Of a DNA stretch of 64,000 nt, positions 20,161-31,637 are shown one piece after another (the first letter of the stretch is position 1; every line of letters starts with the position of its first letter). The notes beneath the pieces were generated by a model. It did not search any database, was not told where the DNA came from, and worked only from the letters and a program-made list of their open reading frames with translations. Where the stretch lies: assembly GCA_014281115.1 (NCBI GenBank), contig JACONQ010000026.1:1-64000 (forward strand). Reading direction: 5' to 3'. Source of the DNA: Laburnicola sp. R22_1. Lineage: Eukaryota; Ascomycota; Dothideomycetes; Pleosporales; Didymosphaeriaceae. The position numbers were made by a program, and so were the translations under genes.

Positions 20161-21570
20161 GTACTGGTAATCCATTATCTAAGGGAGAAAGCTCCCAACC
20201 ACATAATCCAGAAGCCGAACAACTTATAGAAAATCCCCGTAAAAGATCCGCAAGTACAGAACCAGAGCGTATGATGTCTAAAAGAAATAAAGGTGAAGAC
20301 GAATTTGAAACATTTAAAGAGACTAAGCCAAGTCTGCTATTTGAGGATACTAAGCTAAAGTCAAGTACCACTCCAGTACGTAGTTGACCAGATTATAGTC
20401 GAGGATTTAATGAAGGTGTAGAAAGAACCAAATTATATGATATGGATGCACATTTAGCTATGAGTACTGAAAGAACAAATCATAAAAATCTCGATACTTG
20501 AACTGATCAAATGCAAACGCTATATAGGAGATTCGCTGGTCAAAGAGTTGGTAATAACATTCCAGGTGAAACTCGTTTCTACAATAGTATTGATCTTGTT
20601 CTGTTCAATCATGATACATATTTTGACAAGGCATCTCAAGTACCGGGTCCAGGATACCAGGGTCCAGCAGGTGGTCCAGTCAAACCTGGAGAGGATGCAT
20701 GAGATTCTCAATCCTATCCTGGATATGATAATCCTGGATACACAAATGAACATACTAATCCAGCAAACTATAGTACAGGATACACAAATGAACATACTAA
20801 TCCAGCAAACTATAGTACAGGATACACAGGTGAACATACTAATCCAGCATACTATACAGGATACACAAATGAACATACTAATCCAGCAAACTATAGTACA
20901 GGATACACAGGTGAACATACTAATCCAGCATACTATACAGGATACACAAATGAACATACTAATCCAGCAAACTATAGTACAGGATACACAAATGAACATA
21001 CTAATCCAGCAAACTATACAGGATACACAGGTGGAAACATTGGTGGAAACAATCGTCCAAAAAGCCCTATATTAGAGAGTTTAGCACAAAACAAACCCGG
21101 AGGATACACTGGTGGAAGAAACACTGGTGGAAACAATAACGTAGGAAACACTGGTGGAGGAGACAATAGCCGAGGGAGTAGTGGTGGATGATACATTAAT
21201 AATATACTTCCTTTATTATCTATTGATCTATTAACTAAATTTGTCTGTATTATTATAGACTTTTTTGCACCTTTTATTATACCTCTAGCTCTATATAGTA
21301 TACATATTGGTCTAATACAGATACCAGAGCAAATTGTTATGCTATGAGATCTAATACAAAGTATGTTACCACCATTTGTGGTATTTATGATTAAAGCTGT
21401 GGGGTGTGTTGTTATGATTCTAGCTCAGATGTTACTTATGATACGTAGAGCTAGTAAACCATCAATAGTTTTTGATAAACTAATAGATGCTTTTTGTAAG
21501 AATCCTATGGACTATTCAGCCTATATATCTATATTTTTAGTTTCTTTAACTATAGTTTGATGTGTTGCTT
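20161..21570 (+). CDS. In-frame linker joining Cox1 to Cox2
   Basis: I read every codon from 20700 to 21363 and found no TAA or TAG; both sides are in the same frame. Order: a charged disordered region (~180 residues, with NPRKRSASTEPERMMSKRN), a Tyr/Thr/Asn/Pro repeat (GYTNEHTNPANYS type, seven copies), a Gly/Asn stretch (GGNIGGNNRPK, NNNVGNTGGG), then hydrophobic segments (FVCIIIDFFAPFIIPLALYS and VVFMIKAVGCVVMILAQMLL) and ASKPSIVFDKLIDAFCKNP before Cox2. It has the same plan as the extensions on other genes. Function unknown. It could be a protease-sensitive spacer, a neutral insertion, or a captured module. Confidence 0.75.
20737..21028 (+). repeat. 39/42-bp tandem repeat in the Cox1-Cox2 linker
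   Basis: Seven units encode GYT(N/G)EHTNPA(N/Y)Y with or without ST, so unit lengths are 39 or 42 bp. Both are multiples of three, so expansions and contractions keep cox2 in frame with cox1, which suggests selection on the frame. Confidence 0.9.
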
Positions 21571-22328
21571 GATGTGGTGTATCTTATTACACTGATTATT
21601 TTGTATATTGTGATGCACCTAGAGCTTGAGGACTTTATTTCCAAGATAGCGCTAGCCCACAAATGGAAGCGCTAGTAGAACTACATGACAATATTATGTA
21701 TTACCTAGTTGCTATTTTATTTGTTGTTGGTTGAATACAAGGAGCTATTATTAGAAATTTTGATAGTTCTAGATCTCCTATTAGTAATAAATATCTTAAC
21801 CATGGTACACTAATCGAACTTATTTGAACTATAACTCCAGCATTAATCCTAGTATTAATCGCTTTCCCTTCTTTCAAACTATTATATTTAATGGACGAGG
21901 TTACCGATCCTTCATTATCTGTATTAGCAGAGGGTCACCAATGATATTGAAGCTACGAATATCCTGATTTCTTAAATAGTGAAGGGGATTTTGTAGAGTT
22001 TGATTCATACCTAGTGCCAGAATCAGACTTAGAAGAAGGAAGTTTAAGAATGTTAGAAGTAGATAACAGAGTAATTCTTCCAGAAATTACACACACTAGA
22101 TTTATTCTTACTGCTGCAGATGTTATCCACTCATTTGCTATTCCAGCATTAGGAGTAAAATGTGATGCATACCCAGGTAGATTAAATCAATTCTCTGTTT
22201 TAATTAACAGATTAGGTACATTCTATGGTCAATGTTCAGAAATTTGTGGTATATTACACAGTTCTATGCCTATTGTCGTAGAATCAGTACCTTTAGTGAA
22301 TTTTTTGTCATGATTACAGGAACAATAA
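21571..22328 (+). CDS. cox2: Cytochrome c oxidase subunit 2, C-terminal half of the cox1-cox2 fusion
   Basis: CuA subunit of complex IV. Recognisable from about [20 protein letters not shown] (~21630) onward, with the two-helix hairpin, the aromatic EGHQWYWSYEYPDF region, and the CuA site [12 protein letters not shown] near the end. It closes [14 protein letters not shown] at TAA 22326-22328, the normal Cox2 end. No ATG lies at the usual start; the nearest in-frame ATG is in FCKNPMDYSAYI (~21508). It is intronless, and the frame is continuous with cox1. Translation could be as a fusion followed by cleavage (Cox2 N-termini are normally processed), or by internal initiation at that ATG. Confidence 0.95.
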
Positions 22329-22593
22329 TACTGTATTGTTTTAAAGACTTTCCCATGTATATCCCTAGTCCACATAGATTTAAAAGTGTACCTTTACAAT
22401 AGGGTGTTTGGAGTAATAAATCTATTTCAGAGCTTGTATCAGAAAAAAAAGGATAGCCGAAGAATTAAATGATACTAAGGATGAATTTAACGGTTTAAAT
22501 TCTGATTTAAAAGATATAAGAAAAGCTAAGGTTGTAAGTCGTGTATTATTACAAAATAATTGTTTTGTACAATTAACATGTTATGAAAAGTAA
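22329..22593 (+). pseudogene. Coiled-coil ORF remnant after cox2
   Basis: GVWSNKSISELVSEKK, then after a shift at the A8 run (22443-22450) RIAEELNDTKDEFNGLNSDL and KDIRKAKVVSRVLLQ to TAA 22591. A charged heptad-like protein end without a start. Probably the remains of an extension module that once followed cox2. Confidence 0.4.
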
Positions 22594-22603
22594 CTACCTT
22601 ACA

Positions 22604-22706
22604 TAGTTAGTATAACATATCCCAGTAGATAATCTTACCTATTTACTGGAAAAGTGGGAGAAGATCCTTTTGAAGGTACAACTTTATTAGGAATTAAAGC
22701 CCACTA
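22604..22706 (+). ncRNA. Repeated structured element, copy 2
   Basis: Has the TATAACATATCCC hairpin (CCAGTAGAT/ATTTACTGG) and the conserved block GTGGGAGAAGATCCTTTTGA with AGGTACAACTTTATTAGG and AAAGCCCAC. GTGGG pairs with CCCAC, and CTTTA with TAAAG inside. Nearly identical to copy 4 at 58440. Confidence 0.45.
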
Positions 22707-22832
22707 AAAAAAAGAAATTTTTTATTAAAAAAACTTAATTAGAATAGCATATTTTTAGCTATCTAGTTCACTTTAAACACGGACATTTTTTTTACCTTTT
22801 TAAACTATACCAATAATTTATGCATATATTTC

Positions 22833-24757
22833 ATGTTAAATATATTTAAAAAAAAACAACAGACTTTTAATGATCAAGCATTAAGTATTAATTATATAAA
22901 TAAACAAAATAATATTAAAATACAAAATAACTATGAGAAAGATGAATATAATAACACTATATATTATCCGTCCTCAAGTAAAGAATGATTCAGTAGTGTA
23001 TATAGTTACAATAAATCATATATTAAATCATTAACAATTTATGATCTTATGTCAAATAAATTATTTTCAAGTTATTCTAATATGTTACTAGATAAAATAA
23101 AAGTACTCTTCAAGCGTAGGCGTGACAATAAGAGTCGTTATTCAGCGAATAAAATATATCTAAGTAGAGCTGAATTAAAACATACTAATACTAAACTTCT
23201 TATTCTACTGTTTAGTTATAATAAACAAAAATTAACCTTACTAAGATCCATTAGGAAAAGCATGTATTTTATAAGACTATATAAAATCCTAGTTGAATGA
23301 AAGGATAGATATGTAGTAAAATATAAACACATCTTTACTAAATTCTTTAAAAGTATAGTATATCCTTTTAGAATAATAACTAGAACAATAATAATTGGAA
23401 CAAAAGAGAAAATATTTAGATATATACCTGATCAAACAAATAGGTTAAATCATTTATTTAAAAGTAGTTTTTTCGATTAAAAAAATGAAATATGTGTTTC
23501 TTAAAAAAGATGATAATATTTTAAAAAAATTTTTCTTAAATCTTAAGAATAAAAAAATTCTATAAAATCCCTAGATATTATTCTTGGCTTTTTAAAAATA
23601 ATAATATATTACTAAAAAGCTTATTTAAGTATACAAGATTACTTAGCTTTAATATAACTAAATTTAATCAATCTTTTATAGATTGAAATAATTTAGGTTT
23701 AAACCATTTAATTGAAAAATTTTATGATAAAAAGGTAGTAATTAAATTAGTTGAATTAAAATCTATTCATTTAAACAGTGATGTTTTTTCATCAGCTGTA
23801 GCTTTAAAATTAAGAGATAGGAAAAACAAAGCAGTTAGGATTTTAAGAAAAGCCATTTTACAAATGGTCAGAATACCTGATTTACATACACTTATTACAT
23901 TTGATGATTATACTCAAACTATGAATAAAAATAATATTATAAATACTATTAAACAACAAGTAGTAAGTGGTGTAAGATTTGAAGCATCCGGTAGATTAAC
24001 TAGACGTTTAACTGCTATGAGAGCTGTATTTAAATATAGATATGCAGGAAGTTTAAAAAACATACGTTCATCTTTTAATAATAAAGCAGCAACTCTCTTA
24101 AGAGGTTATGTTAAATCTAATTCACAGTATACACTTATAGATTCTAAAACACGTAATGGGTCTTTTGGTTTAAAAGGTTGGGTAAGTAGTCATTCTATTT
24201 TACTAGACTTAAATTTAGATACTTATAATGTTCAATCATATTATAAAGTTGTAAGTTTAATTGTTGTAAGTTTAATTATTGTAAGTTGTATTATTTCATT
24301 AGTAGCATTAGCTTTAGCTTTATTCTCTTCTAATCAAACTAATAAGAATGATCAAACTAATAAGAATGATCTAACGAATAATACTCATAAACCTTTTAAC
24401 CCTAACCCATGTACTTGTCCTATTGTTTCGAGAGCCCAGTTAAACAACCCAATACTTTACCCTCGTTTTAGATATGTTACATGTCTAGGGGGTAAGAAGG
24501 TTATGACCCATGAAAGGGATTACAGGGGTACAGTGTGTAATCTGTGTACTAAGCCTAGATGTGGATTTCTACACTGTATATGTCATTCACAAAATCCTAG
24601 TCAATTACTTAATCCCAATAATGGTCCAAATCCTAATAATGGTCCAAATCCTAATAGTGGTCCAAATCCTAAGAATGGTCCTAATCCTAATAATGGTCCT
24701 AATCCTTATAAAGGCCCTAATCCTCAAAGTAATCCTTGAACTAATTATCCCAGATAA
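22833..24757 (+). CDS. rps3: Ribosomal protein S3 with membrane/Cys-rich C-terminal extension, two frame breaks
   Basis: Free-standing fungal mitochondrial Rps3 (small subunit). N-terminal part in frame from ATG 22833: MSNKLFSSYSNMLLDKIK and the family block IYLSRAELKHTNTKLLILLF. The frame breaks at the A7 run 23479-23485 and again at A7 23551-23557, then resumes with SDVFSSAVALKLRDRKNKAV and the C-terminal hallmark VRFEASGRLTRRLTAMRA and KTRNGSFGLKGWVSSH (~24195). Normal Rps3 would end here. Instead the frame runs on through a helix (VSLIIVSCIISLVALALALF), a Cys/His-rich region (NPCTCPIV, CNLCTKPRCGFLHCICH) and NPNNGP repeats to TAA 24755. The Cys spacing suggests metal binding. The breaks may be sequencing errors. 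Confidence 0.85.
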
Positions 24758-25049
24758 TATATTATTATAAATTTAATTAATTTTGTGATACACTTATAAT
24801 TATATATAACAAACTAATCTTTATTATTCATATTAATATATTTCTCACCTAAACATGAAACTCGGCTCACAACGGTCATAGTCTTACTTTCCATACCTAA
24901 TTCCAAAGAGGAGATTGGGGCTTTGCGAAAGCTGCTGGCTATTATTAGTTGTAAGAGAATGTGAAGTCTCTCTACATGGGATTCGGATAAGGTGAGTGGT
25001 GACTAAAACAGTTGGATAAAAGTTTAACCTAAATTAATATATTCATGTT
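24758..25049 (+). other. Intergenic with a GC-rich insert
   Basis: About 24848-25020 is far richer in G and C than its flanks (for example AACTCGGCTCACAACGGTCA and GGAGATTGGGGCTTTGCG). It has no long frame and I recognise no rRNA or intron core. Its composition suggests foreign or structural-RNA origin. Confidence 0.4.
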
Positions 25050-25254
25050 GTTATTAATAGCCTTTAGGGTAAAAGACTATGGATTACATTAAATAACAGG
25101 TAGAGCATTTTTAACTGTAGGTCTGTGACATCTATTAGTATATTATTTAACAAATAATAATCATCTAGGATTAGAAGCTGGAATACTTTATTGACATTTT
25201 GTTGATGTTGTATGATTATTTTTATTTGTATCCATATATTATTGAGGGTCTTAA
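25050..25254 (+). pseudogene. cox3: cox3 exon 3 copy with intron tail
   Basis: Starts with the 3' end of cox3 intron 2 (TAGCCTTTAGGGTAAAAG) and repeats exon 3 to VSIYYWGS and TAA, with several substitutions upstream of NNNHLGLEAG. With the spacer and nad2 start it forms copy 2 of the 4880 block. No start codon or upstream exons: a fragment. Confidence 0.9.
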
Positions 25255-25401
25255 AGTAAAATATTCAAGTTTAGACTTTTCAAATCTACTACATTTTACA
25301 ATAAATGTAAAGAAAAATTAATAGACATAAATTTATAGACAGAAAATGGATAGATTTAACTATTAGTTGTTGAGTTCAAATCTCAAAAAAAAAATAAAAC
25401 T

Positions 25402-27189
25402 ATGTTAATCCTATCACTAATTATATTATTATTATCTAATTCAATTACCTTAAGACGTGATAAATCTATTTTGTACTCAAGAGCAACTATTACAATCTTA
25501 GCTATAGCAACTCACATTTCATATGATAATTTAAACTTTTTGTTTTTAGACAAAGGTATAGGAATTTTTTCAGGATTATTTCATGCTACAGCCACTACTA
25601 GTGTATTTCAGATTTTTATTTTATTTATTAGTAGTGTAATACTATTATTAACTTCATTTTATCCTAGAAAAGTTTGACTTAGAGAGTACAGTTCTTTGGA
25701 TAAAATACTATTTACTAAACTTATTTACTATCAAACTGTTATATTAAACAAAATGGGGGAACAATACAAGATAATAGAATATTCTTTAATCATACTATTT
25801 ATTGTAATAGGAGGTATTTTTTTAGTATCTACTAGTGACTTAGTGTCTATATTTTTATCAATTGAGCTACAAAGTTATGGGTTATACTTGTTGTCAACTA
25901 TATATAGAGATTCAGAACCTGCTACATCCGGTGGTCTTATGTATTTTTTACTAGGTGGTTTATCATCATGTTTTATACTTTTAAGTACAAGTTTATTATA
26001 TGCAAATTCAGGTACTACTAATTTAGATAGTTTATATATTATTGCTAGTATATCTAATGTAGGTGAAGACGGCTTATCTAGTTTACTTTATTGATATAAA
26101 TCCTACTACATACATATTAGTTTATTATTTATGTCTGTAGGATTTCTATTTAAAGTTTCTGCTGCTCCATTCCATTTTTGAAGTCCTGATGTTTATGATG
26201 CAATACCTACAGTTGTAACAACTTTTGTTGCTATTATAGCTAAAATATCTATTTTTATTTTCTTATTGGAATTAGTACATTACACAAGTAAATCCATGTT
26301 TGATACAGACTTTACTTGAACAATGAGTTTATTATTTAGCTCTCTTCTATCTTTGGTGATAGGAACAATTGTAGGATTAACACAATCTAGAATAAAAAGA
26401 CTATATGCTTTTAGTACTATTTCACATGTAGGTTTTATCTTATTAGGTTTAAGTATACATACTGTAGAATCAACACAAGCATTTATGTTTTACTTAATAC
26501 AATATTCTATTTCTAATTTAAATGCTTTTGTGTTAATAATTGCTATAGGTTATTCTTTATATTGTTATGTTTATAAAGTTAAGTCTACAGGAGTTGATAA
26601 GACTAATGAAATACCTAAGGAGGTGAATTCTAAGGAGGGTAATGCTAAGGAGTCTAATGTAAAGGCTAAGGAGGGAAATATAAATAATAATTTACATGAC
26701 ATAGACAACTCTCCAATACAACTAATTGATCAATTGAAAGGTTATTATTATATAAATCCTGTCTTATCACTAAGTTTAGCTATAACCCTTTTTTCTTTTG
26801 CAGGTATACCACCATTAATCGGTTTTTTTGGTAAACAGATGATTTTAAGTGCGGCTATTGATAATGGCTACATATTTATGTCACTTGTTGCTATATTAAC
26901 TAGTGTTATAAGTGCTGTATATTACTTAGCTATAATAAAACAAATCTTCTTTGATAAACCTGACTATGAATTAAACGATGAACTAAGTAATTTTTACGCA
27001 GATGGTTTAATTAGTGAAAAAAACGTTATACTTAAACAAATAAAGATTAAAATAAATAATATAGTTCTATCAAGTTCCTTAAGTTTAACTATATCTGTTA
27101 TAACATTAATTATAACATTGTTTATATTTATACCACAAGAATTATTAAATACAACAAATATATTAGCTTTAATACTCTTTAATATTTAA
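25402..27189 (+). CDS. nad2: NADH dehydrogenase subunit 2
   Basis: Complex I proton-pump subunit, 595 aa, intronless, with TGA as Trp at 25675 and 26092. Conserved blocks include [60 protein letters not shown] and [18 protein letters not shown] Lys/Glu/Asn-rich insertion ([20 protein letters not shown], ~26600-26700) sits in a loop. The next gene, nad3, starts on the base after the nad2 TAA, as in many fungi. The 5' end is copied at 5249, 7262 and 30666. Confidence 0.96.
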
Positions 27190-27870
27190 ATGACAAGTAC
27201 CACTTTTTTTATCATATTTATACCTATATTATCTCTTATTCTATTATCCATAAACTTAATCTTGGCACCTCATAACCCTTATCAGGAAAAAGATAGCGTC
27301 TTTGAGTGTGGATTTCATTCATTTTTAGGCCAAAACAGAACACAATTTAGTGTATCCTTCTTTATATTTGGCCTTTTATTTCTTTTGTTCGACTTAGAGA
27401 TATTATTAGTATACCCTTATAGTGTAAGTGGGTATAATAATGATGTTTATGGATTAGTAATAATGATGATATTCTTTGTCTTACTGACACTGGGATTTAT
27501 ATTTGAGTTAGGTAAGAATGCATTAACTATAGATAGCAAGCAAATGTTATCCTACAGTAATACAGATGCACCTAAGTCAGATATATTTTGAGCAACGTAT
27601 CAATCCGGGTGCTCTTTTTTACCATTCTATAAAGTAATAGAAATAATAGTTTTGACCCTTGGGTCAGCTATTATTATATATTATCTAAATTTATCCCCGG
27701 GTGGGATTTGTAATTTAATACTGTTAATCAGTATTATACTTTGTATTATTGTTATTACAAAAAAAACAAGGTATTTTCTCCGGTACGTTCATCTTATTGG
27801 CCTTTGTGTCTGTTATAGGTGTTTTTACATTAATAGATTCAGTTATGACACCTGAATTTCGGATAAATAA
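27190..27870 (+). CDS. nad3: NADH dehydrogenase subunit 3 with C-terminal extension
   Basis: Complex I subunit. Classic Nad3: NPYQEKDSVFECGFHSFLGQ and FGLLFLLFDLEILLVYPYS; the normal end is near GFIFELGKNALTIDSKQ (~27545). There the frame does not stop (TGA at 27589 is Trp) and reads a further ~95 residues including a helix (NLILLISIILCIIVIT) to TAA 27868. At the A8 run 27759-27766 the +1 frame gives the better continuation, so the extension probably joins the ORFs at 27749-29869. Confidence 0.93.
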
Positions 27871-28306
27871 CCCTCATTTATCTAAGATGGACGTATCGTT
27901 ATTATACTTAGGAATAGCTAGAATAATTATAGATATTATATGAACTAATTATGAAACTAGTTATTTTTCCAGAATAAAGGCCCAACTCATTGCCTTTTTA
28001 CCTTATTTTAAACAAAACCCTTTATTTTGTATAGGTACAGGTATAGCGATTTTTTTATTATTTAGATTTTCGATATGCTTATATTGTTGATGTTTAGGTG
28101 TAACCCTATATGCAGATAATTTCTTTGCATTTTATATTTTTACCCTTACTAAAGTTATTTTAGTAAATTCTACAATATCTCTTCTTTTATTGCCTTTTAC
28201 TAAAAGTAAAGAGTGATACAATATCATAGGAATGAGTGTATGGTTACCTGTAGTTCTAATTCCTTCTTCATTCTTATATTTTTTTTTGTATACAAGAATG
28301 GTTTAA
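27767..28306 (+). CDS. nad3 extension, membrane part (frame-shifted)
   Basis: After the A8 run the frame reads GIFSGTFILLAFVSVIGVFT, then RINNPHLSKMDVSLLYLGIA, several more hydrophobic segments (FCIGTGIAIFLLFRFSICLY and VILVNSTISLLLLPF) and ends at TAA 28304, just after the T9 run 28279-28287. Across that run the +1 frame continues as CIQEWFNLDLKTIF into the next ORF. A multi-pass membrane region of unknown family. Confidence 0.45.
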
Positions 28307-29294
28307 TTTAGATTTAAAAACCATATTTTCCATTAAACTTAAAAATATGGGAGAATACCTAATAAGTATGGGGAATATCCCAGCAAGATTAGGTAGATTG
28401 TGAGTACAATGGGCTAACTGAGATTTAGGCTATACATTACAATCAATTAATAGACGACCTTTTTCACCCCCTAGTTATAAAGTGCATTCTCCTGTAAAAA
28501 CAAAAGTTGTCCCTTATTTATTTGGTTGAGAAAAATACATATATTTCCCTAACTTTTCAGTACCAGATGATTGAAGAATTATTCCTAACCCTAGTTTAGT
28601 ACAGGGGGATAAATCTAAATTAATGCCAGAGAATATACCTTTAAGTAAAAATTCTACTATCTTAACCGAAGTTAAGTTAAAAGAATTAACTAAGTGTAAT
28701 ACCAAAAGTATTACACATTTCGAGGAATTATCTTGTAATAAGTATATAGGTGTAAATAGTGGTGATTCTTTTTGTACAGGGGAAAAATTTAACTACCCTG
28801 ATTGATTATTTAATCATGGTAAGTCATTGTTTGATTCGTTAGATCCTAGAAAAACGGGTTACAATGTCAATTTACAAGTAAACATGCAACATGATTTAAG
28901 CTATTATGACGCTAATATTACACAAGGTGAATCTTCCATAGGGTCAGACAGAGGAGAGCCCTCTAATAAAGGGGAAAAAAGAGCCTTGGAGGATACAGAA
29001 GATTATAATTTACAAAGTAAAAAAATAGCCTTGGATAACACTACATCAAATTCTATTAATATAGAGGGTGTACAAGGAAATTATTCTGTAAATTTGGAAT
29101 CTGTAATGAATAACGCTATAAATGAGGAAGATGTTATGGAAAACGATTTTAAATATAATAGTATTTATCGTAAGATTTCAAATTTAATTGAAGAGGGAGA
29201 AGTAACAAAAACACAAACTATTGGTCTATTGAAATTTGAACCTGAAAAGATCAAATTTTTTTTTTTTATACTAGAATTAAAGCTTTTGAGGTAA
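28288..29294 (+). CDS. nad3 extension, soluble part with first repeat
   Basis: From the T9 run the frame reads QEWFNLDLKTIFSIKLKNMG; ATG 28347 is also available. It contains PARLGRLWVQWANWDLGYT, an acidic disordered stretch (SIGSDRGEPSNKGEKRALED) and, near its end, repeat 1 (FKYNSIYRKISNLIEEGEV). It is cut at the T12 run 29256-29267, beyond which the +1 frame continues the repeat. Not recognised; a DNA-binding role is conceivable from the repeat pattern but unproven. Confidence 0.5.
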
Positions 29295-29869
29295 GAAATA
29301 GTAAATTACCACAAACTATAGGGACTTTACAAAACACATTAAAAGAAGAGATGGACATAAATAACCCTAATCGTATAAATAGAGATGACTTTATAACTAA
29401 AGGCTTTAATTTTAATACTATTCACAGTAAAATATCCAATTTAATTCAATTAGGAGAAGTTAAACCAGAAGATCGGATTAACTGTTTGAAATTTAGACCT
29501 CCAGGTTCAAAAGGTGATTTTTATTCTTCACTTAGTATTTTAGAATTTACAAAGACTAATAATGTTGGTATGACTAGAATAGAAACTTTACTTAGAGCAT
29601 TAGAAAAATTTACGGACACTATCTATACTAATCCTAATAGCATAAAAAAAGAGGATCTTTTAGATGGAAGTTTAAATTATCAGAGTATTTCTGATAAGAT
29701 TTCAAATTTAATTAAAGATGACCAGATTGGACCTAGAGATAAATTTGGTAAATTGGAATTTGAACCTGAAAGTCTAAGAAAGGATTTTTATGCTAGAGTT
29801 AAAGATTTAAAATTAACCAATTATAGCTCGGTTGCTAGTACTAGAATAGGAAATTTTTTTAAAACATAA
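29268..29869 (+). CDS. nad3 extension, repeats 2 and 3
   Basis: Continues repeat 1 as YTRIKAFEVRNSKLPQTIGT, then repeat 2 (FNFNTIHSKISNLIQLGEVK...DFYSSLSILEF) and repeat 3 (LNYQSISDKISNLIKDDQIG...DFYARVKDLKL), ending FFKT with TAA 29867. The three ~80-residue repeats share [FL]NxxxIxxKISNLI...LxFxP...DFY. ATG 29351 could start a shorter protein. Confidence 0.5.
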
Positions 29870-29924
29870 AAAAGTAAAATATAGTACCAAAATTAGACTT
29901 CTTAAATAGTGATATTACACACAC

Positions 29925-30130
29925 ACACTAGATTTATTTAAACCGCAATATGCTTTACACCTAGAACAGCTTTTAAATAAACATTATGATTTAAATACAT
30001 TGAGAGTTGTAAAATTTGGACCTTCAAAGGGTAAGTATATATATGTTTATAATTCAGATTATACAATACTTTACTATCATGCTCAATCACAAATAAGTAA
30101 AAAAAGCCTTTATACATCAATCTTCTTGTG
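29925..30130 (+). pseudogene. HEG C-terminal fragment (NUMOD-like)
   Basis: KYIYVYNSDYTILYYHAQSQ with ISKKSLYTSI is the pattern of a NUMOD repeat at the end of GIY-YIG endonucleases. No nuclease domain precedes it. It stands immediately before an orphan group I intron tail, so it is probably the remnant of a deleted intron. Confidence 0.5.
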
Positions 30131-30260
30131 TTAAATTTTATGTGTATTTGGTGTGCACTTCATCTACTAAATGTTGGTTGGCTTCATTTTTTTTATAAAA
30201 ATATCTTTATATAAAAAATGTAAAGCTTAAGATATAGTCAGACTCTTCCTTCCTATCATA
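30131..30260 (+). pseudogene. Orphan 3' fragment of a group I intron
   Basis: TGTGCACTTCATCTACTAAATG then GGTTGG and GCTTAAGATATAGTCAGACTC match the 3' core of the nad4L intron and nad1 intron 1 (GTTCATCGACTAAATG, AAGATATAGTCAG). No 5' half or flanking exons are present. Confidence 0.6.
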
Positions 30261-30665
30261 ATATTAAAATGCTTCAATTTGAAATATATCTTTGTATTCA
30301 AGTAAAGATTTTCGAAAACTAAAGGAAGAAGCATTAAAGTTAGAAAAAGTATGAATAAAAGTCTAAATAAGTTTTTAGTTATACTTTTTTAGTACTTAAT
30401 TCTTAGATAAAAAGTAGCTTTTTAGAATTATATCCATAGATGTATTAAAAGGTTAGTCCCTTTTCTTTGTGCCTTATCTTTTCTTTGTACCTTATCTTTT
30501 ATTTGTACATTATCAAAAGTAATTAAACAAAACGCTTGATTACTTTTCAAATCTACGATATTTTACAATAAATGTAAAGAAAAATTAATAGACATAAATT
30601 TATAGACAGAAAATTTATAGATTTAACTATTAGTTGTTGAGTTCAAATCTCAAAAAAATAAAACT

Positions 30666-31637
30666 ATGTTAATCCTATCACTAATTATATTATTATTATC
30701 TAATTCAATTACCTTAAGACGTGATAAATCTATTTTGTACTCAAGAGCAACTATTACTATCTTAGTTATTGCAACTCTCATTTCATATGACAACTTAAAC
30801 TTTTTGTTTTTAGACAAAGGTATAGGGATTTTTTCAGGGCTATTTTATGGCATTTTTTCAGGGTTATTTCATGGCATTTTTTCAGGGTTATTTCATGCTA
30901 CAGCTACTAATTTAGATAGTTTCTATATTATTACTAGTATATTTAATGTAGGTGAAAACGGCTTATCTAGTTTACTTTATTGATATAAATCTTATTACAT
31001 ACTTATTAGTTTATTATTTATGTCTGTAGGATTTCTATTTAAAGTTTCTGCTGCTCCATTCCATTTTTGAAGTCCTGATGTTTATGATGCAATACCTACA
31101 GTTGTAACAACTTTTGTTGCTATTATAGCAAAAATATTGTACCTTTTTATTCTTTTTATTTATTCTATGTATATGCACATAAATATAATAGTATTTACAT
31201 ATAAGGGGTTATGTTTTTTTTTACTTTTCGGTCTATTAACAGATGACCCACTCTTGTATTACCAATATTTATGATTACTATATAGTGTAGCTATTACTAA
31301 TCATTATATAAAAAATAATCACAAATTCTTATGTAACTATCCTGGAATTAAGAGCTTTATTATACTTATTCTGGACTTCTTACAAGGATTACTATTAGGA
31401 ATCTTATTAAACTTTATAAGTAATACACTAATATCATTTTTAAAGAGTGTGTTTGGATATATCTTAAAAATGGAGAAACCAGAAAATAGTGATAACTCTA
31501 ATTATCAAAATCCTAATAGAAATAATAACAACGGTAAGGGCCCTGGTAATAACAGTAAAGTTTTTAAATCAGAAGATAGCGATTCTCCTGATGATGAGAG
31601 CGAAATAAACTATATTACAAAAAAGGGACCTTATTAG
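30666..31637 (+). CDS. Chimeric ORF: internally deleted nad2 fused to a membrane/Asn-rich module
   Basis: One open frame (323 aa, code 4). It starts as nad2 ([20 protein letters not shown]), has a GIFSGLF(Y/H) triplication, jumps over a large nad2 segment to NLDSFYIITSIFNVGENGLS, and continues nad2 to [10 protein letters not shown]. Then comes foreign sequence: [20 protein letters not shown], a helix FLQGLLLGILLNFISNTLIS, and a hydrophilic tail KPENSDNSNYQNPNRNNNNG...DSDSPDDESEINY. The foreign part is shared with 53611-54000, where it is fused to a cob fragment. It cannot be functional Nad2. Confidence 0.6.

Noticed and set aside
20520..20999. Minus-strand Cys/Ile-rich 159-residue frame
   Set aside because: It is the antisense of the Cox1-Cox2 linker repeat; no start signal, and composition driven by the repeat.
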